This document shows, piece by piece, positions 58,807 to 64,000 of a stretch of 64,000 bases of DNA (positions within the stretch are counted from its first letter, which is position 1; every line of letters starts with the position of its first letter). This DNA comes from Piezodorus guildinii (Eukaryota > Arthropoda > Insecta > Hemiptera > Pentatomidae). The DNA lies in contig CM041293.1 of assembly GCA_023052935.1 (NCBI GenBank), positions 151,775,474 through 151,839,473 on the forward strand. The letters run 5' to 3'. The translations under genes were made by a program, and so were the position numbers. The notes under the pieces are model-generated. The model made no database searches, was not told where the DNA came from, and saw only the letters and a program-made list of their open reading frames with translations.

Positions 58807-59828
58807 CACTTCCCAGAATTTATTTTAACAGGGATAAAGTCGCATGGTGTTGGGTGGCCTATTTATTCGAAAATTGTATTTTTTTCTAATTTTATCAAAA
58901 AATAAAATATTTAAAAACTAGGTGTGCACACACACAAATTTCTCTGATCTTAAAATAATAAACTCGAACTTGAATAAGATCTAGATTAAATTAATCATAA
59001 AAACGCTGTAAATTATTACACAATTATTTCTTATTTCCAAATAGCTATTTCAAGTATAACTGTTTATAGTAAATTAACTAATATTAAAAGCAATAAATAA
59101 TTGAAAGGGAAAAAATGTCCTAAAAGGGCCCATCGCCACTGCTAATTCCAAAACGCTATATCTTTACTATTCCTAAACTTATTTCTATTAATCTTATTTC
59201 GTTATGTAGAAAACTTGATTCTCTATAACATGGGCTATCAACTTTTTTTTTTATTCTTATTCGAGTCCTACGTATTTTATTTACGGTTGCGGCTTGACCA
59301 TTACTGAGTAGTTGGATTAACTAATTTTAATCGGCCGCCATTTTACAATTGAGACGTTGATTTCCAAAAGGTACTATATCCAGTCTAGGAAATTTTACAG
59401 GAGGCGCGAAAATCACTAATTATTATATTATTAAATTAGCTAATTTGATTCTTTTCGCATTAAAATCCAGAATTGTTTTTTTAGTATATTAATAACATCT
59501 TATTAAAGATATGAAATGAGATGTTTTGGTATAATTTGGAACGAAATTAAATGTGTAATTATTTCCTTTAGAAAATAATTATATTTCTAAATTGCGTTTA
59601 TAAAGGGCTTGGCTGTTCATTAGATAAAATCAAATAGGAGATTTAGATATAACTAATTGATGAGAATACAAATGTGTAAGAAAATCAATTTTGTAAAAAA
59701 TGTCCTTTAGTACTTTTTGGAAATCAAAGTCTCAATTGTTGATATAAACGTCTTAACGGCTTAATTGGATGATCTTTTATTTTTTTCCGTCGTTATTCGG
59801 GTTCTCGAACCTTTTAGGTCTGTTCTGC
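58807..59828 (+). repeat. Repeat RZ, tandem unit 1 (contains MITE M1)
   Basis: Begins CTTCCCAGAATTTATTTTAA and includes GGTGTGCACACACACAAATT, CGCCACTGCTAATTCC and TTTAATCGGCCGCCATTTTA. It is interrupted by the MITE and then continues GATATAAACGTCTTAACGGC. Confidence 0.75.
59345..59739 (-). mobile_element. MITE M1, copy 2
   Basis: 395 bp with the same inverted termini as 31377-31771 (ACAATTGAGACGTTGATTTC; GTCTCAATTGT), in the opposite orientation judged by internal sequence. Confidence 0.85.
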
Positions 59829-60645
59829 TTCCCAAAATTTATTTTAAGAGGAATAAAGTTCTATGGATGGTGGATGGCTTATTTATTCAAAAACTGTATT
59901 TATTTATTTATTTTTTTAATTTCTTCAAGCAATATAATATTTTAAAACTGGGTGTGCACACACACAAATTTCTCTGGTCTGATGAAAATAATCTTAAAAA
60001 CGTTGTAAATTATTGCACACTGATTTATTATTTTTAAATAGCTATATTAGCTTATATTATGTTTATAGGAAGTTAAATAATATTGGCTAAAATAACTAAA
60101 AATTGACTAAAATGGCCTATCTCCACTGCTAATTTCATAACGTTATATCTCTACTATTTTTGAACCCCTTTTAATCAATGTTCTTTTTCGTTTTGTCGAA
60201 AATTTGATTCTCTACAACAAGAACTAACAAATTATATTTATTTATTACTAGATTAGGACAAACGGATTTTTTTTTTAAATCTGTATTCGAGTCCTACGTA
60301 TTTAATTAACGGTTGTAACTTGACCATATAAGATTAATTTTACTAAAATAAATTATTTATTATAACCGAGTTTTGGTGGAACTACATCTATAATATATAT
60401 ATATATATATAATATATATAATATATACATCTATAATAATTTGTGGCTTGATAGATCATTTTTTATTTTTCGTGGTTTATTGATTCTAAAACTTTATGTA
60501 TATGTTTCTCCATCTTCAAAAATAACTGAGTTATTAAATGAAATATTTTTAATCGGCCGCCATTTTAAAACTGCTGATATAAACGTCTTAATGGCTTAAC
60601 TTGATGCTATTTTATTTTTTTTCCATTCGGGTTCTACGTATCTTG
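59829..60645 (+). repeat. Repeat RZ, tandem unit 2 (no MITE)
   Basis: Begins CTTCCCAAAATTTATTTTAA. It has the corresponding empty site, GGCCGCCATTTTAAAACTGC then TGATATAAACGTCTTAATGG. A TA-rich expansion is at 60385-60430. Confidence 0.75.
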
Positions 60646-61550
60646 AAACATAAAACCCCTTTTCCTATTCAGACATCAGGCTTCTGGTTGTAAGCATCCT
60701 ATCTCGCTAGAAAAATTTGTTCCTTTGCACCTGAAGCACCTGAAGGTATTTTAACTGGAACGTTGTGCATTAATTTTTAATAAAAGAGAGTTGAAGTTAT
60801 AAATCAGCCTCTAAATTTATTCACAAAATTTGATCTTCATCTTAAAGAATTTGATCCTTATTAATTTTTTTTTTTGGGGGGGGGATTAAAAAAGTTCATT
60901 GTTAAAGATAATAAACCAAAATCGTTGTTACAACTTTCTCTTTCGGTTAGTGAGAAAATTCTGTCATATTCTATATTCATATATTTGATCAAATGGTTAA
61001 ATATTTCTAATCAATATAATTTCTTGATCCTAAAAAAATTATTTCCGATTAAAACTCTAATTTGAAGAATTTCGAAATCGCAATATTTTTCCTACTATAA
61101 ATGTCTTATACAGGCAACATAATGTAAAAATTTAAAGATTTAATTACAATTTTGAAGTAAACTTATAATAAAAGTATAATGCCCTCACGACAGGGAACAT
61201 GCAAATTTATGACAGTTATGTGAAACAAGAAGCCTCAGAAGAATATGCGATAAACGTTAAACTGAGACATACGAAACATTTACAATGTAGCTAACTTCTG
61301 TTGTATATAATTGTGTGCAGCACTAGGAAGTAAAGAGATAACGATGGGCGTTGTATCAAGTTATAAAGCAGTCCCAACACGTCCTCTTCAATACAATACT
61401 CAAGAGATAAGCTACAAGTTGCTATCATATTTACCGCCTAATCACCGCTACAGGTGTATCAACCTTCAATATAATAAAGAATAATTTATTTAAAAGAATA
61501 TAAACAATATAATTAAGTTATACGTACATTTAATTACAGGCGTCATTTTT
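60646..61550. other. AT-rich intron sequence with a DR1 scrap
   Basis: 61066-61115 (TTTCGAAATCGCAATATTTT) resembles the DR1 right end. No gene recognised. Confidence 0.35.
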
Positions 61551-61554
61551 ACTT

Positions 61555-62470
61555 ACGCTTACCTATATATGAAACTAGCTGTTTCCCGCGACTTCCTCAG
61601 CGTCTATTTCTGTTATTATGATCGCTATTAAGAAGTCGTTTAAATAATATATTTTAGAGTACTTGTGAGTAAATGATATTTTTGGTTTTATTTTCTTGTG
61701 TACACAGATACAGATACAGAAGAACATACTAAATTTCTCCGCGACCCCATCTTCACAGTGCGACATATAGTTGGCAGTGTTTAAATGTTTGCCCCTGTGA
61801 ATTATTAATTGTTACAGCAAAAGATAAGTTAACGGGAAATGGAATTTTTTAAATTAAAAGGTAAATCATTTAGAATCATTGGGATGCGAGGTTAATTTTC
61901 CCTGTTTTTCCTACATTTCCACTGATTCTTCACTCCTATTGGTCGCAGCGTGATGTAATATAACCTAAAGCTTTCCTCAATAAATGGACTATCTAACAAA
62001 AATAGATTTTTTTAATTCGAACCAGTAGTTTCTGAGATTAGAGCGTTCAAACAAACAAACAAACTCTTCAGCTTTATAATATTATTATTGATATATTTTC
62101 ATAGTAAAGTCGTGAAAATTTTCGAATTCTAGTATTCAACGGGAATAAACGTTTCAGGGTCCTTTGATCCAAAATTACTAAGTCCCGCATAACGGTCTGT
62201 GTGTGTGGTTAGTCTAGCACGAAAACGAAAACTATGAACCATATATGTTACAGCGACTTTTTCATAAAAATCAGCGAACCAGAAAAAACACTTGATGCCA
62301 TGAGTTTAACACCTATTTACGATTTTCTCTTACGATATTGATTAATTTCTCTATATCGAAGTAAAATTTAATACGCTTCGATATAATATAAATAGCTTAG
62401 GTTAGGATATTTTAAGTTTTCTTGCCTGAGATGTTCTAGTAACTTTTTCACTAAAATAATCCGACCGAAA
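61555..62470 (-). repeat. DR1 copy, partial, split by a Helitron
   Basis: The terminal hairpin half CTTACCTATATATGAAA (to 61574) resumes at 62092 with TATATTTTCATAGTAAAG and GTCGTGAAAATTTTCGAA. In intact copies these two halves are adjacent. Confidence 0.75.
61575..62091 (-). mobile_element. Helitron, short non-autonomous, precise A/T insertion
   Basis: On the minus strand it begins TCAATAATAATATTATAAAG, then GCTGAAGAGTTTGTTTGTTT, and ends AGTCGCGGGAAACAGCTAG, i.e. 5' TC and 3' CTAG, flanked by A and T as the family requires. Inside is a collapsed helicase end ([18 protein letters not shown], then QLYVAL) with a large deletion. 517 bp. No target duplication, as expected. Confidence 0.88.
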
Positions 62471-62474
62471 GTGC

Positions 62475-63003
62475 TAGTTTATACCATGCGTAGAAAAGAA
62501 ATGATGCTGATATGGAATTAATAAATCCTTGATAAACTGCAAGGCGAGGTGTGGTTTGATTTCCCTCCAATACCCTCAAGATCCTGACATCTCCTCAAGG
62601 AAACCTGACTAAGCTATCAGGGAGGAGTGGCGTTGGGGATTATCCCCAGAAGGGAGGAAGGTAGGATATTTCGCGGCTGATAGGATGGCTCCCAACGAGG
62701 CTACATCAGGTCCAACAACTTTATTGCAATTTGTTTCCCATCAGAGATCTCTCCAGGGGGCCCTTGTCCTAGTCCGGCCCGATACAGGCAACTCACCCAA
62801 AACCGTTCACATACATCTTTAGTACCTCTTAGACGGATGAGGCTGCAACTTCATTACGGTAGCGCCGCCTTCTCACTCCAATTACTTTTCTCGAGAAACC
62901 GAATTTATACTCCTTTCAACATCGACATGGAATGAATAAAAAATCAGCAATAGTTCAGTTTTATTTATTATAGGTGAAATAGTCAACTGATAAAGAAAAA
63001 AAA
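62475..63003. other. Unique GC-balanced block, function unknown
   Basis: 62530-62930 stands out from the AT-rich background and matches nothing else in the window. No exon-like frame with splice sites. Confidence 0.35.
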
Positions 63004-63004
63004 A

Positions 63005-63413
63005 TCTGGTACGTGCAATACACGACTTTCACTTACCTCTGTTATTAATATCAATTTAAGAATTTTTAAACAAATTTAGAAACGAAAATATATTATATTG
63101 TAAAAGAATTATTTACATTTGATTTTTATAGAATTTGATTTTATAAATGTGTTTTCTGAAATAATATGATATAATATTATTTAGGAGATTCAGGATGTTT
63201 TTTTGCTGTTTTGTTTTTTTGCTAGAGCTACATGGAGCTTCCGGCGATGACAGCGCCATCAAGTGACCAAGCGGTGAAATAATTGCATTAAACAAATATT
63301 TTTTAAGTTTTCTCCTTTATTTGGTTATCGAATTCGTTCAACTTATATATTTACTAGTTTTTTTTTTACCAATGATAATAAGATGATATGCTTATTTTTA
63401 TACAATATACAAA
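63005..63413 (+). repeat. DR1 copy, deleted
   Basis: Starts TCTGGTACGTGCAATACACG, has an unrelated segment at about 63190-63275, and ends near ATAAGATGATATGCTTATTT. Confidence 0.7.
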
Positions 63414-63630
63414 GGGGGCTTAGTCATTTGGCTCCAGTCAACCTGAAAACCTTTATAGCCCAATAAAATAAGGTTAAAATTCAAGGTTTGTGTGAAGTAA
63501 TTCGGACAATCTGGAAATCATTTTAATACCTCTTAATGATCCTAAGTAAAAGTAATTTGAGTTTGTACCATCACAGGTGGTTAGCTTAACTTTTTGGAGC
63601 GAAAAACCTCGAATTTGTTGCACTTTTTAG

Positions 63631-63830
63631 TTTGTTTATTCGTTTAACGTCACTTTTATGCTGCTATGGCTAATCCGACGATGCTACAGTGGGAGTCCTA
63701 AATTTTGTCTATCCAGGTTTTATTAGGATAGGGATCTTTAACGAGTACCTGACATCGCACAGACTCGGGACCACCTCTTAACGTCCCCTCCAAAGGACAG
63801 CATAACTAAGGATTTTTTACTTCCATTAAT
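63631..63830 (-). mobile_element. SINE family C, head lost
   Basis: TCGTTTAACGTCACTTTTAT, GTACCTGACATCGCACAGAC and AACGTCCCCTCCAAAGGACA match 30124-30330. The tRNA head is absent. Confidence 0.8.
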
Positions 63831-64000
63831 CTTCCAGTAATCTTAGTTATTGGACTTTGTTAATTTTTGTTGCCCCAATCGTTCGCCAGAAATAGACAAT
63901 TTTTCCATGTTTGTTGGAAAACCTAACTTGGTCACTAAGAAACAACTGTAACTTGGAAACATCTATCCAAATTAAGAAGGCCATAACATAAACTTTGTAG

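Overview
This window looks like intronic DNA of an arthropod, most likely an insect. Two short exons on the minus strand (24439-24589, then 6675-6772) splice in frame to give part of an immunoglobulin-superfamily adhesion protein of the Lachesin/klingon type. They have consensus splice sites and are separated by a 17.7 kb intron. I found no other exon, so the remaining sequence reads as introns of that gene, swollen by transposable elements. The element set (tRNA-derived SINEs, mariner, hAT, Helitron, Jockey-type and LOA/R1-type non-LTR elements) and the AT-rich background fit an insect. A hemipteroid is my guess only.

The dominant component is one unclassified repeat of about 0.87 kb, called DR1 here. 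About 25 full or partial copies in both orientations make up roughly a fifth of the window. One end begins TCTGGTGCGGGCAACACAC. The other end is a terminal hairpin (CTTAC...GTAAG) followed by GTGAAAGTA. The same CTTTCACTTAC word recurs in inverted orientation near both ends, and copies occur head to tail. Other elements are nested inside DR1 copies: a Helitron, a SINE, non-LTR fragments and a large palindrome.

Layout: 1-6.7 kb holds DR1 pieces, a tRNA-SINE with target-site duplication, a decayed RNase H-bearing retroelement and the downstream exon. 6.8-24.4 kb is the large intron, with Jockey tails, internally deleted mariners, a hAT element nested in a retroelement nested in DR1, and a Helitron helicase remnant. 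24.4-31 kb has the upstream exon, a tRNA-SINE, a nearly intact LOA/R1-type element (minus strand, 25.65-29.9 kb), long (TA)n tracts and another SINE. 31-52.3 kb has a 395-bp MITE, two fold-back elements, an RT fragment, many DR1 copies, a near-perfect 216-bp-arm palindrome and several GAAACG (hammerhead-like) motifs. 52.9-57.7 kb is a full-length Jockey-type element with target-site duplication and one frameshift. 57.8-64 kb has a hairpin element between TA tracts, a tandemly duplicated repeat of which one unit carries a second copy of the MITE, a short Helitron and further DR1 and SINE pieces.

There are no operons, CRISPR arrays or bacterial features. The only host coding sequence I can support is the pair of exons; all other coding potential belongs to mobile elements.
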